NCBI GenBank assembly: GCA_017474515.1
Contig: JAFVHN010000114.1
Location: 1 to 42,932, forward strand
Origin: Prevotella sp.
GTDB lineage: Bacteria; Bacteroidota; Bacteroidia; Bacteroidales; Bacteroidaceae
Direction of reading: 5' to 3'
DNA: 42,932 bases
The notes under the pieces were generated by a model, which made no database searches, was not told the DNA's origin, and worked only from the letters and a program-made list of their open reading frames with translations. Of the stretch, positions 8,501-16,295 are shown in pieces; positions within the stretch are counted from its first letter, which is position 1, and the number at the start of each line of letters is the position of its first letter. Both the position numbers and the translations under genes were made by a program.

Positions 8501-10003
8501 TTAATTGAAATAATCGTCGGAGGTCTTCACCGGTGCCGGTTTGTCGAAATAATCATCGGCAGTCTTCTTCTTTGTGGCCGGCTTGCTGACAGTACCGCTC
8601 GTTGAAGGTGACGTTTTACCGCTGCTGCCCGCCGTGCCCGACGACTTCTGGGTGCCCGTCTTCGTTGAAGTCTTCGTCGTTGAAGGCGTTGAAGATGTTG
8701 ATGTCGTTGAAGGCGTTGAAGGCTTTGTCGGTGTGGGTGTAGTCTGCTCTTTGCTGTCCCCCTCGGAAGTAGTGACAGGAACGGTCGGCTCAGCCGCGGT
8801 CGTATCGTCAACGACAAGCGTGTCATTGCCATCAGGAACGCCGGTGGTCTTTCCCCCACCGCCCAACAACACCGCGCCCACTATGACCGCAACAATCAAG
8901 GCCGCGGCAAGGCCCAGCAGGTAGTATCGTTTGTTGCCACCACCGCTGTGCCGGCTGATAGCGGTGGAACCGCCGACACGCTCTTTGTGCTCTTCGACCG
9001 GTTGCACTTCATCATCGTCAAAAACAAGCTCCCCGTTATGATAGATGCCGCGCTTCGTGTTATTGGAGTCATCGTCCTTCGGCTTCCCGGCAACGGGCTC
9101 CTTCACCGTTTCCTTCAATTCCTTGAGAAACGCCTCAACGCTATGCGTGCGCATCTCTTTCAGCCGCTCCAAGCCATGTTGCAGGGCCTTGACGGTGGAC
9201 GCAGAGGCGTGGCCCTGAAGCTGCTCGGAAATGAGCGTGCCCGTGATTTTCGTCGATACCGGCGGATGCTGGCCCGTCAGCATGAAGAACAAGGTGGCGG
9301 CAAGGGCATAAACGTCGGCCTCGGGGGTGAACTCGGTGATGCCCACATACTGCTCTATCGGTGCATAGCCCTCACTGATGCCCATCACCTTGATGCTCGA
9401 CGTGGGGCGCCCCTTTTTGTCGTAGTGCTTGGCAAGGCCGAAGTCGATGAGCACTGGACGCATGTCCTCGTTGAGCATGATGTTGTCGGGCTTCACGTCG
9501 AGGTGCGTCACGCGGTTCTCGTGAAGGAAGCTCAGCGCATGGCCCACCTCGTCGGTAATCCGCAACGCCTCCTCCTCGGGAAGCACGCCGCCGTCGCGCC
9601 CTCGCACATAGGTGCTCAGCTTCTGGCCGTCAATGAATTGCATGACGTAGTAAGCGGTGCCGTTGGCCTCAAACACCTCGTTCACCCGCACGATGTTATC
9701 ATGGCGGCTCAGGGAGTTCAGCCGGCGCGCCTCGCCGAGGAAGGCCTCCAGGCTGTTCTTCACATCGGCAACGTTGTTCGGGTTCGAGATGATGACCGAC
9801 GTGCCGCGCCGTTCGTTCATCGAGTGGATGTAGTGCTCCTTGATGCAAAACGATGCCTCGGTGGTGATGTTCTCCACCGTAATGCGCGACGTGGCCAGGT
9901 AGGTGATGCCGAAGCCGCCCTGGCCCAGCACCTTCTTAATCTTATACTTGCGCTGACGGCTGGCAAGCATGGTGCCGGCAGGCAGCGCCTGAGAAATGTC
10001 CAT
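8501..10003 (-). CDS. transmembrane Hanks-type serine/threonine protein kinase
   Basis: A 500-residue protein starting at ATG 10003. The frame extends to a TTG at 10042, but that would overlap the promoter box. The kinase domain is at about 20-280: glycine loop GQGGFG (27-32), ATP-binding Lys55, helix C Glu91, catalytic loop HLDVKPDN (167-174, an HRD variant with Leu, catalytic Asp169) and DFG (187-189). All catalytic residues are present, so it should be active. A single membrane helix (YYLLGLAAALIVAVIVGAVLL, 21 residues) follows a basic juxtamembrane segment. The outside part is a roughly 120-residue Thr/Ser/Pro/Lys-rich linker ending in two copies of a DDYF motif (ADDYFD and SDDYFN). There is no PASTA or other sensor fold. 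An FGE-like protein is encoded just upstream on the same strand, a pairing reminiscent of Pkn1-type loci. Confidence 0.93.
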   Translation of the reverse strand: MDISQALPAGTMLASRQRKYKIKKVLGQGGFGITYLATSRITVENITTEASFCIKEHYIHSMNERRGTSVIISNPNNVADVKNSLEAFLGEARRLNSLSRHDNIVRVNEVFEANGTAYYVMQFIDGQKLSTYVRGRDGGVLPEEEALRITDEVGHALSFLHENRVTHLDVKPDNIMLNEDMRPVLIDFGLAKHYDKKGRPTSSIKVMGISEGYAPIEQYVGITEFTPEADVYALAATLFFMLTGQHPPVSTKITGTLISEQLQGHASASTVKALQHGLERLKEMRTHSVEAFLKELKETVKEPVAGKPKDDDSNNTKRGIYHNGELVFDDDEVQPVEEHKERVGGSTAISRHSGGGNKRYYLLGLAAALIVAVIVGAVLLGGGGKTTGVPDGNDTLVVDDTTAAEPTVPVTTSEGDSKEQTTPTPTKPSTPSTTSTSSTPSTTKTSTKTGTQKSSGTAGSSGKTSPSTSGTVSKPATKKKTADDYFDKPAPVKTSDDYFN

Positions 10004-10039
10004 GGCAGAGATGTTACTTTTCCTAATAATACTCTTTTG

Positions 10040-10047
10040 CAAAAGTA
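10040..10047 (-). promoter_or_regulatory. -7 box of the kinase gene
   Basis: TACTTTTG on the minus strand is an exact TAnnTTTG, 36 nt before the ATG at 10003. No clear -33 element is visible. Confidence 0.55.
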
Positions 10048-10134
10048 TTGAAAAAAAACGAAACGGCGCACGAAATCTGCAAAAACTTGCAATTCCCCTG
10101 CAATTTTCCGGGTTAAAAGGGCAAAAACCTAAAA

Positions 10135-10168
10135 GCCCCCCTCCAATCCCCCCAAAGGGGGGAGGAGG
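10135..10168. repeat. C6/G6 palindromic repeat, inverted copy 1
   Basis: CCCCCC-AAA-GGGGGG preceded by GCCCCCCTCCAAT is the reverse complement, with small changes, of the copies at 10371-10398 and 10435-10462. Confidence 0.85.
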
Positions 10169-10184
10169 CCCACCCCCGACCCCC

Positions 10185-10312
10185 GTTCTGCCGAATTTGC
10201 AATTCGGCAGTGGTGAGTATCAGCATTTTAAATGCGAGATAAAAGATGTAACGCTTGTTTCGGATTGCAAATCCTGATATTCACGGCTGGCGAATTACAA
10301 ATTCGCCAGAAC
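10185..10312. repeat. nested-hairpin mobile-like element, family B (128 bp)
   Basis: The terminal 26 bp match as inverted repeats at 23 of 26 positions, starting GTTCTG at the left and ending CAGAAC at the right. Each end is itself a hairpin: CTGCCGAATT/AATTCGGCAG on the left and CTGGCGAATT/AATTCGCCAG on the right. Inside is a second inverted pair, GTGAGTATCAG and CTGATATTCAC, with one mismatch. The centre is non-coding. The design resembles REP or MITE elements mobilised in trans by a transposase, but none is encoded here. Confidence 0.8.
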
Positions 10313-10370
10313 AGAGTGCGTCGGCCGCACATCTTCTCCCCCAAAGAGGAGTTTGACGGCCTCACATCTT

Positions 10371-10398
10371 CCCCCCTTTGGGGGGATTAGAGGGGGGC
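10371..10398. repeat. C6/G6 palindromic repeat, copy 2
   Basis: CCCCCCTTTGGGGGG followed by ATTAGAGGGGGG. It is identical over its length to the copy at 10435-10462. The two are separated by a GC-rich spacer of CCGCCGGG repeats. Confidence 0.85.
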
Positions 10399-10434
10399 CG
10401 CCGGGCCGCCGGGGGCTTCGGTTCTGCCTCTCCT

Positions 10435-10462
10435 CCCCCCTTTGGGGGGATTAGAGGGGGGC
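10435..10462. repeat. C6/G6 palindromic repeat, copy 3
   Basis: A direct duplicate of copy 2. Together the three copies flank family B on both sides, with copy 1 inverted, giving the intergenic block an overall inverted-repeat layout. Confidence 0.85.
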
Positions 10463-10557
10463 TCCCCATTTGCCACTTTTCAAGGAGAGATTTGGCAAAT
10501 CGAGAGGCAAAAAATGCCGTCAAAATCAGCCAAAAATAAAACCCGTTGATTATCAAC

Positions 10558-10604
10558 ATGTTACAAAACCGCCAAAAAACCGCCCGTTTTGTCAAGATTT
10601 TTCA
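10558..10604. repeat. dispersed repeat family C, copy 1
   Basis: It begins ATGTTACAAA and ends TTTTGTCAAGATTTTTCA, with an A-rich middle. The same ends and spacing recur at 40099-40146, and the last 18 bases recur at 39943-39960. A very large inverted repeat follows 14 nt later. Confidence 0.75.
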
Positions 10605-10618
10605 ACAAAAATCGCACG

Positions 10619-10708
10619 AAAAAGAGGACCTTTACGCGCCGTTTGTCGTCGCCCGCCTTTTTAATTTTGGCGGGCTTCTGACAAACGCCGCGTAAAGGTC
10701 CTCTTTTT
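10619..10708 (-). terminator. very large hairpin downstream of the FGE-like gene
   Basis: Arms at 10619-10647 and 10680-10708 pair over 29 bp with one mismatch (AAAAAGAGGACC at the outer end). An inner stem GCCCGCC/GGCGGGC (10651-10657, 10669-10675) surrounds an AT-rich loop. The outer U-rich flank suits a terminator for the minus-strand gene that ends at 10743, but the stem is far longer than a normal terminator. Confidence 0.7.
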
Positions 10709-10742
10709 CTTTATTTTCTATATTTTTACAAGGAAGAACGAA

Positions 10743-11681
10743 CTAAAGGGCGAGGCGCAATCCGTAGTCGCCGTACCTGTTTGACGGGCCGTAGTTGCCA
10801 CGGTTGGAAACGCGGCAGTACCACGCGTTGAAGTACCAGCTGCCACCGCGAAGCATGCGGTTAGAGCCTGACGACGGGCCTTTCGGGTTCGTCTGAGATG
10901 TGGAACTGAAAGAACCATACCAATCGTTGCACCACTCCCAAACGTTCCCGCTCATGTCGTAAAGACCGAGTTCATTCGGTTTCTTCGTGGCAACGTCGTG
11001 CGTGGAGCTGCCACTGTTGTCTCCATACCAAGCCACAGCGCCGATGTCGCGGCTGCCAGCGTACTGCGTATGGTTACTGCGGTTACCCCCACGCGCGGCA
11101 AACTCCCATTCCGCCTCCGTGGGCAGGCGGAAACGCGCGCCGGTCTGTTGGTTGAGTTTTTTGATGAATTCCTGGCAATCGTACCAACTCACCTTCTCCA
11201 CGGGCCGCTTGTTGCCCGGGAATTCTGAGGGATTGCTGCCCATGACAGCCTGCCACAACTCCTGCGTCACCTCCGTCTCGCCAATCAAATAAGATGACAA
11301 CGTGACCTGATGTGTGGGCTTTTCGTTATTATATGGTTTTTCCTGCTCAGCGGTGCCGCCCATGGTAAAAGTGCCACCGTCAACCTGAACCATGTTAAAC
11401 GAAACACCGTTCACGGTGTATGTCTTTTTCACTATAGAGCCGGATTTCTTCTTTCCCTCAATCTCCTCGATAAGGTTGGCAATCTTATAGAACCCCGGGC
11501 AGGAGCGCAATTCATTATCGTTCTGCGCACGCCGCAACCCTTTAAGGGCCGTCTCCGTATCGCCGCTATTGGCAAACTGCCGCGCCTTCTGGCATATCTC
11601 ATCCACAAGGTGGCAGTTGCCCTGCGCAAAGCCAAGCACGGGCAAAAGCGAAAACAAAATCAAAAAAACGTTCTTCTTCAT
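10743..11681 (-). CDS. secreted FGE/SUMF1-fold protein, probably not a functional formylglycine-generating enzyme
   Basis: A 312-residue protein with a signal peptide (MKKNVFLILFSLLPVLGFAQ). Residues about 25-75 look helical and TPR-like. The FGE-sulfatase domain covers about 85-312: MVQVDGGTFTMGG, HQVTLSSYLIGETEVTQELW, VEKVSWYDCQEF, FRLPTEAEWEFAARGG, GNVWEWCNDWYG and MLRGGSW. In true formylglycine-generating enzymes two cysteines five residues apart near the C-terminus bind copper. Here the first is Phe284 and only the second, Cys289, remains, so oxidase activity is unlikely. The domain is probably used for binding, as in many bacterial FGE-fold proteins. It lies upstream of the Ser/Thr kinase gene, and in some bacteria the two domains are fused. 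Confidence 0.88.
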   Translation of the reverse strand: MKKNVFLILFSLLPVLGFAQGNCHLVDEICQKARQFANSGDTETALKGLRRAQNDNELRSCPGFYKIANLIEEIEGKKKSGSIVKKTYTVNGVSFNMVQVDGGTFTMGGTAEQEKPYNNEKPTHQVTLSSYLIGETEVTQELWQAVMGSNPSEFPGNKRPVEKVSWYDCQEFIKKLNQQTGARFRLPTEAEWEFAARGGNRSNHTQYAGSRDIGAVAWYGDNSGSSTHDVATKKPNELGLYDMSGNVWEWCNDWYGSFSSTSQTNPKGPSSGSNRMLRGGSWYFNAWYCRVSNRGNYGPSNRYGDYGLRLAL

Positions 11682-11754
11682 CTTTGCTTAGTATTAGTAA
11701 CACAAAATCATATGCAATCCAAGAGCGCAGCCCCAGCCGCCCCCTTTCCGCCTG

Positions 11755-11786
11755 CAAAAATACGAAAAAGGAACGGGATAAACAAA
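11755..11786 (-). promoter_or_regulatory. promoter of the FGE-like gene
   Basis: Read on the minus strand: TTTG (11786-11783), 20 nt, then TATTTTTG (11762-11755), a full consensus match. The leader is about 65-70 nt. Confidence 0.75.
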
Positions 11787-11930
11787 AAAAGCCGAAAAAG
11801 TTTATCCCAAAACCATATTTTCCACCCGCATGTATGAATGCGATGCATCGCGTCCGCAACCGCGGACAATTCGGTATCACGTCCGCCATCCACTTATAAC
11901 ATTTTACCTAACTTTCATTCCCATCCGCGC

Positions 11931-11957
11931 GGGCGGACGTGATACATCACGTCCCTA
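11931..11957. repeat. family A half-element variant
   Basis: GGGCGGACGTGATACATCACGTCCCTAC shares the GCGGAC...GTCCCTAC frame of the right arm at 8430-8455, with the internal hairpin changed to GACGTGAT/ATCACGTC. About 100 bp upstream (11835-11880) a related palindrome, GCGATGCATCGC, and GTCCGC/GCGGAC pairs are visible. Confidence 0.65.
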
Positions 11958-12003
11958 CATGCCTCGTTCAATCCACAATGGACTTGGGGATAAAAACAAA
12001 AAA

Positions 12004-12032
12004 ACTCCCGCCGTTTGCATTGCGGCGGGAGT
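12004..12032 (-). terminator. terminator of the ribosomal super-operon
   Basis: ACTCCCGCCG and CGGCGGGAGT form a 10-bp stem with a 9-nt loop. On the minus strand it is followed by TTTTTTTG, 24 nt after the rplQ stop. Confidence 0.92.
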
Positions 12033-12055
12033 GATTATAAATGATTGAAGATGTT

Positions 12056-12529
12056 TTATTCTTCTGCCTTTGCCTCTTCAGCAGCGGGTGCTTCGGCAGC
12101 GGCCTCGGCCTTTTTCTTGCCACCGCGGCGGGTGCGCTTGGTAGTGGCCTTGGGAGCCTTGGACATGTTCTCGTCGAAGTCTACGAGCTCGATGAAAGCA
12201 GTGGGAGCAGCGTCACCCAGACGGTGTCCGAGCTTGATAACGCGCGTATAGCCACCGGGACGGTCGCCGATCTTCTGGGCCACGGGGCCGAAGAGTTCCT
12301 TCAGCGCCTCTTTGTTCTGCAAGTAGCGGAACACCACGCGGCGGGAGTTGGTGCTGTCGTCCTTGCACCTGGTCAACAGGGGCTCGACGTACTTCTTGAG
12401 TGCCTTTGCCTTGGCGAGAGTCGTAGTGATTCTTTTGTGCATGATCAGCGAGATGGCCATGTTGGCAAGCATAGCCTGGCGGTGGTCAGCAGTACGGCTC
12501 AGATGGTTGAATTTTTTTCCGTGTCTCAT
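12056..12529 (-). CDS. rplQ: 50S ribosomal protein L17
   Basis: A 157-residue protein. [20 protein letters not shown] is the diagnostic L17 N-terminus, and the conserved C-terminal core ends at LVDFDEN (about 123). Bacterial L17 often stops there. This one has a Lys/Arg stretch followed by an acidic, Ala/Glu-rich tail (about 125-157), an extension common in Bacteroidota. It is the last gene of the alpha segment, 24 bases after rpoA, and is followed by the operon terminator. Confidence 0.98.
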   Translation of the reverse strand: MRHGKKFNHLSRTADHRQAMLANMAISLIMHKRITTTLAKAKALKKYVEPLLTRCKDDSTNSRRVVFRYLQNKEALKELFGPVAQKIGDRPGGYTRVIKLGHRLGDAAPTAFIELVDFDENMSKAPKATTKRTRRGGKKKAEAAAEAPAAEEAKAEE

Positions 12530-12553
12530 TTCTTGTTTCTTGATTGGGGAGCA

Positions 12554-13543
12554 TTACTCTCCCAGTTTGTACTTTGTAATGTCGGTTCCAAACGACAGAT
12601 TCAGACTCTCGAGCAAATCATCAAGCTCCGAAAGCGATTTCTTACCAAAGTTGCGGAACTTCAGGAGGTCGGTCTTGTTATACTGTACCAAGTCTCCGAG
12701 TGTCTCCACGTCGGCAGCCTTCAGGCAGTTGAGGGCACGGACGGAGAGGTTCATGTCCACCAGGCGTGTCTTGAGCAACTGGCGCATGTGGAGAATTTCC
12801 TCGTCGAACTCCTGGTTGCCCTCGTTATCGACGGGCTCCAGGGTGATCTTCTCGTCGGAGAAGAGCATGAAGTGGTAAATCAGTATCTTGGCGGCCTCTT
12901 TCAGCGCATCCTTCGGGGGAATGGAACCATCCGTGGTCACTTCGAGCACGAGCTTGTCGTAGTCGGTCTTCTGTTCGACACGATAGGGCTCCACCGAATA
13001 TTTGACGTTGCGGATTGGTGTGTAAATAGAATCTACGGGTATAACGTTGACATCGGTGCAGTATTCGCGATTTTCATCGGCGGGCACATAGCCGCGGCCT
13101 TTGTTGATGGTAAGGTCCAACTGCATGGATGCTTTGGCGTCTAAATGACAAATCACCAAATCTGGATTTAACACCTCAAATCCATTCAGGTACTTGCCAA
13201 TATCTCCGGCGGTGAACTCTGTGCAGTTCTCTACGGTGATACTGACTTTATCATACTCGAATTCTTCTAATACGGGTTTGAAGCGGACCTGCTTCAAATT
13301 CAAGATAATGTTGGTGACATCCTCCTTCACTCCGGGCACCGAGGAGAACTCGTGCTCAACACCGCCAATCTTGATGGTGTTGATGGCATAACCCTCGAGC
13401 GATGAAAGGAGAATGCGGCGCAAGGCATTACCTATGGTAACACCAAAGCCAGGCTCGAGAGGACGGAATTCAAACTTGCCAACCCTGTCGTCAGCCTCCA
13501 GCATTACTACTTTATCGGGTTTTTGAAATGCTAATATCGCCAT
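12554..13543 (-). CDS. rpoA: DNA-directed RNA polymerase subunit alpha
   Basis: A 329-residue protein starting at ATG 13543 ([19 protein letters not shown]). The frame extends 33 bases upstream, into the rpsD stop region, without family similarity. The N-terminal assembly domain (1 to about 230) carries [14 protein letters not shown], used for dimer formation and beta binding. The C-terminal domain (about 255-315, [20 protein letters not shown]) contacts upstream promoter DNA and activators. Placement between rpsD and rplQ is the canonical alpha-operon order. Confidence 0.98.
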   Translation of the reverse strand: MAILAFQKPDKVVMLEADDRVGKFEFRPLEPGFGVTIGNALRRILLSSLEGYAINTIKIGGVEHEFSSVPGVKEDVTNIILNLKQVRFKPVLEEFEYDKVSITVENCTEFTAGDIGKYLNGFEVLNPDLVICHLDAKASMQLDLTINKGRGYVPADENREYCTDVNVIPVDSIYTPIRNVKYSVEPYRVEQKTDYDKLVLEVTTDGSIPPKDALKEAAKILIYHFMLFSDEKITLEPVDNEGNQEFDEEILHMRQLLKTRLVDMNLSVRALNCLKAADVETLGDLVQYNKTDLLKFRNFGKKSLSELDDLLESLNLSFGTDITKYKLGE

Positions 13544-13556
13544 TAATTTAATGATT

Positions 13557-14162
13557 TTATTTAGAGTACAACTCAACGATTAACTGCTCCTTGATGTTTT
13601 CAGGAATATCCTCGCGCTCGGGGCGATGGAGGAACTTACCGCTCTTGGTCTGTTCGTCCCATTCGAGCCAGGGATACTTGCTGTGGTTGAATCCGGCCAG
13701 GGCAGCCTCGATAACTTCGAGCGACTTGGCTTTTTCGCGCACGCCGACGACCTGTCCGGGCATCACATGATAAGAAGGAATGTGTACTACCTTTCCGTCA
13801 ACGACAATGTGCTTGTGGCCAACCAGCTGGCGGGCGGCGGCACGTGTGGGTGCTATGCCCAGGCGGAACACCACATTGTCGAGGCGGCTCTCAAGGTTCT
13901 GCAGCAGCACCTCACCGGTGATGCCGTCGGCCTTGGCAGCCTTCTCAAACATATTACGGAACTGGCGCTCAAGAACACCGTAAGTGTACTTGGCTTTCTG
14001 CTTCTCTGCCAACATGACAGCATATTCCGACTGCTTGCGGCGGCGGTTGTTGCCATGCTGTCCAGGAGGGAAGTTTCTCCTGGACAAAACTTTGTCTGCG
14101 CCGAAAATGGGCTCTCCAAAACGGCGTGCAATTTTTGATTTCGGTCCAATATATCTTGCCAT
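13557..14162 (-). CDS. rpsD: 30S ribosomal protein S4
   Basis: A 201-residue protein starting at ATG 14162 ([21 protein letters not shown]). A longer frame to 14213 is not conserved. The N-terminus lacks the cysteines of zinc-binding S4. The S4 RNA-binding fold is at about 90-155 ([24 protein letters not shown]). S4 nucleates 30S assembly at the 5' domain of 16S rRNA and in many bacteria represses the alpha operon. It follows rpsK after a 68-base gap that contains a short GCAAGC/GCTTGC hairpin. Confidence 0.98.
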   Translation of the reverse strand: MARYIGPKSKIARRFGEPIFGADKVLSRRNFPPGQHGNNRRRKQSEYAVMLAEKQKAKYTYGVLERQFRNMFEKAAKADGITGEVLLQNLESRLDNVVFRLGIAPTRAAARQLVGHKHIVVDGKVVHIPSYHVMPGQVVGVREKAKSLEVIEAALAGFNHSKYPWLEWDEQTKSGKFLHRPEREDIPENIKEQLIVELYSK

Positions 14163-14230
14163 AATACTATTAATTATAATGTTTGCAAGCAGGCAACAGG
14201 CATGCTTGCGCACATTATTAAAATTATTTT

Positions 14231-14617
14231 TTAAACACGACGACGTTTGGGAGGACGGCAGCCATTGTGGGGCAGCGGTGTAACGTCAACAATCTCTATC
14301 ACTTCGATACCGGCACCGTGGGTGGCACGGATGGCGCTCTCGCGGCCGTTGCCTGGTCCCTTGACGTAAGCCTTCACCTTGCGCAGGCCGAGGTCGTAAG
14401 CCACTTTGGCACAATCCTCAGCAGCCATCTGGGCGGCATAGGGAGTGTTCTTCTTAGAGCCACGGAAGCCCATCTTGCCGGCCGACGACCATGAAATGAC
14501 CTGACCATCGCTGTTGGCAAGCGACACAATGATATTATTGAAGGAGCTGTGGACATGGAGCTGTCCGATAGCATCCACCTTTACGTTTCTTTTCTTTGCG
14601 ACTGTTTTCTTTGCCAT
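14231..14617 (-). CDS. rpsK: 30S ribosomal protein S11
   Basis: A 128-residue protein. The S11 signatures are [19 protein letters not shown], the platform loop [18 protein letters not shown], and the C-terminal [15 protein letters not shown]. It sits on the 30S platform near the mRNA exit and the P-site. It lies 32 bases after rpsM. Confidence 0.98.
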   Translation of the reverse strand: MAKKTVAKKRNVKVDAIGQLHVHSSFNNIIVSLANSDGQVISWSSAGKMGFRGSKKNTPYAAQMAAEDCAKVAYDLGLRKVKAYVKGPGNGRESAIRATHGAGIEVIEIVDVTPLPHNGCRPPKRRRV

Positions 14618-14649
14618 GATTTCTCAATTGTTTAGCGGTTGTCAATTAA

Positions 14650-15030
14650 TTACTTTGTGGCCTTCTTCTTGTTTGCAACAGTCTTTTTCTTGCCCTTACG
14701 AGTACGGGCGTTGTTCTTGGTGCTCTGACCACGAACGGGAAGACCATTACGATGACGCACTCCACGGTAGCAACCAATGTCCATCAGTCGCTTGATGTTC
14801 ATTTGGATCTCACTGCGGAGATCACCTTCCACTTTGAACTCAGCGCCGATAATTTCACGGATTTTGGCTGCCTGCTCGTCGGTCCATTCGTTGACCTTCA
14901 GGTCGCGGCTCACACCGGCCTTATCCAATATCTTTGCTGAACTACTTCGACCTATTCCGAAGATATAGGTCAATGCGATTTCGCCACGCTTATTCTGGGG
15001 CAAATCTACTCCAACAATTCTTATTGCCAT
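14650..15030 (-). CDS. rpsM: 30S ribosomal protein S13
   Basis: A 126-residue protein: [20 protein letters not shown], the helix-hairpin-helix-like [16 protein letters not shown], and the basic tail [21 protein letters not shown] that contacts P-site tRNA. A roughly 100-base gap separates it from rpmJ, one of the larger gaps in the operon, and contains a candidate internal promoter. Confidence 0.98.
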   Translation of the reverse strand: MAIRIVGVDLPQNKRGEIALTYIFGIGRSSSAKILDKAGVSRDLKVNEWTDEQAAKIREIIGAEFKVEGDLRSEIQMNIKRLMDIGCYRGVRHRNGLPVRGQSTKNNARTRKGKKKTVANKKKATK

Positions 15031-15082
15031 TTTAAAAGATAAAAAAATTAAAATAAATTGATTTCAAACTGCAAAAAGCATG

Positions 15083-15090
15083 CAAAGGTA
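15083..15090 (-). promoter_or_regulatory. candidate internal promoter before rpsM
   Basis: On the minus strand TACCTTTG (15090-15083) matches TAnnTTTG, 53 nt before the rpsM start. It lies inside an inverted repeat (AGCATG...CATGCT, 15078-15114). No -33 element is clear. It could boost the rpsM-rpsK-rpsD-rpoA-rplQ segment. Confidence 0.4.
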
Positions 15091-15133
15091 AGAATAAAAT
15101 TTCTCATTCTCATGCTTTTATGCTAATTTAACA

Positions 15134-15250
15134 TTAACCCTGGCGCATTTTGAACTTAGGGTTCTTCTTGTTGATTACGAACAAACGACCCTTGCGACGC
15201 ACGAATTTGCAGTCGGGAGTACGTTTTTTTAAGGATGCTCTTGTCTTCAT
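15134..15250 (-). CDS. rpmJ: 50S ribosomal protein L36, zinc-independent form
   Basis: A 38-residue protein read directly from the sequence: [20 protein letters not shown], then [18 protein letters not shown]. The classical zinc-ribbon L36 has three Cys and one His. Here only one Cys remains, so it is the C-minus type. It lies between infA (11-base gap) and rpsM. The length and ending MRQG are typical of the family. Confidence 0.95.
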   Translation of the reverse strand: MKTRASLKKRTPDCKFVRRKGRLFVINKKNPKFKMRQG

Positions 15251-15261
15251 TTTCTTATTGT

Positions 15262-15480
15262 TTATTTGTATCTGAATACGATTCTTCCCTTTGTCAAGTC
15301 ATAGGGGCTCATCTCAACCTTCACCTTATCGCCAGGTAAGATTTTGATGTAGTGCATACGCATCTTACCGGAAATGTGGGCGGTGATGAGCACGCCGTTT
15401 TCCAATTCCACACGGAACATGGCGTTAGAGAGTGCCTCTATGATGGTCCCGTCTTGTTCGATTGCTGATTGTTTTGCCAT
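15262..15480 (-). CDS. infA: translation initiation factor IF-1
   Basis: A 72-residue single OB-fold protein: [20 protein letters not shown], then [20 protein letters not shown], ending [13 protein letters not shown]-1 occupies the 30S A-site during initiation. Its ATG overlaps the map stop codon by one base (TAATG), suggesting translational coupling. Confidence 0.98.
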   Translation of the reverse strand: MAKQSAIEQDGTIIEALSNAMFRVELENGVLITAHISGKMRMHYIKILPGDKVKVEMSPYDLTKGRIVFRYK

Positions 15481-16286
15481 TACTGAATGATATTTCCAAC
15501 TATTGATTCGACTTCCTCAAACGAAGATAAAATTTCTGACTGTCCACGGCGCACGGCGATGGTGTGCTCGTAATGAGCTGCCACTTTGCCATCACGCGTC
15601 CTGATGCTCCACTTGTCGGCAGAATCGAGATAAACGGCCCTGTTGCCAAGTGTTATCATGGGCTCGATGGCAATGCACATGTTAGCTTTCAAAGTGGTGC
15701 CGTTACCCCTGCGGCCGTAATTGGGCACACAGGGCTCTTCGTGCATTTCGCGGCCAATGCCGTGGCCGGTCAGTTCCCTTACGATGCCATATCCTTCTTT
15801 CTCGCAATAATCCTGCACGGTGCTGCCAATGTCGCCGATATGCTTGCCAGCAACGGCCTGGCCGATGGCCAGATAGAGGCTCTCCTTGGTTGTTTTCAGG
15901 AGATGCTTGACTTCATCACTGACTTCGCCGACACAGAAGGTATAGGCAGAGTCGCCGTTAAATCCGTCGAGTAGCGTGCCGCAGTCAACAGAGATAATAT
16001 CTCCTTCCTGAAGAATCTCGTCTGCCTTTGGCACACCATGTACCACGACATCGTTGACCGAGGTGCAGATGCTTCCGGGAAAAGGAGGGCCGTAGGGATT
16101 GGGAAAGTTCTTGAAGGTGGGCACGGCGCCATGGTCACGAATGAACTCATCGGCGATTTTATCCAGCTCCAGAGTACTTATCCCGGGTCTGATATGTTTG
16201 GCCAATTCGCCGAGCGTACTGCCTACCAGCAGATTCGCCCGGCGCATCAGCTCAATTTCGTCTTCTGTTTTCAGAAAAATCTTCAT
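15480..16286 (-). CDS. map: type I methionine aminopeptidase
   Basis: A 268-residue enzyme that removes the initiator Met from nascent proteins. Metal ligands of the pita-bread fold are visible: the two Asp in [19 protein letters not shown], the His in [12 protein letters not shown], the Glu in IAIEPM and the Glu in HYEHTIAV. No N-terminal zinc or SH3-binding extension is present. It lies between secY (9-base gap) and infA (1-base overlap). The adk gene often found beside secY in other phyla is absent. Confidence 0.97.
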   Translation of the reverse strand: MKIFLKTEDEIELMRRANLLVGSTLGELAKHIRPGISTLELDKIADEFIRDHGAVPTFKNFPNPYGPPFPGSICTSVNDVVVHGVPKADEILQEGDIISVDCGTLLDGFNGDSAYTFCVGEVSDEVKHLLKTTKESLYLAIGQAVAGKHIGDIGSTVQDYCEKEGYGIVRELTGHGIGREMHEEPCVPNYGRRGNGTTLKANMCIAIEPMITLGNRAVYLDSADKWSIRTRDGKVAAHYEHTIAVRRGQSEILSSFEEVESIVGNIIQ

Positions 16287-16295
16287 CAGGAATTG

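Noticed and set aside
8948-10051. 367-residue plus-strand frame opposite the kinase
   Set aside because: It is antisense to conserved kinase motifs and resembles no protein.
10043-10742. Insertion sequence or integron between the kinase and FGE-like genes
   Set aside because: Palindromic repeats are abundant, but no transposase, integrase or recombinase frame is present.
12041-13144. 367-residue plus-strand frame opposite rplQ and rpoA
   Set aside because: It runs antisense across two conserved genes and their junction.
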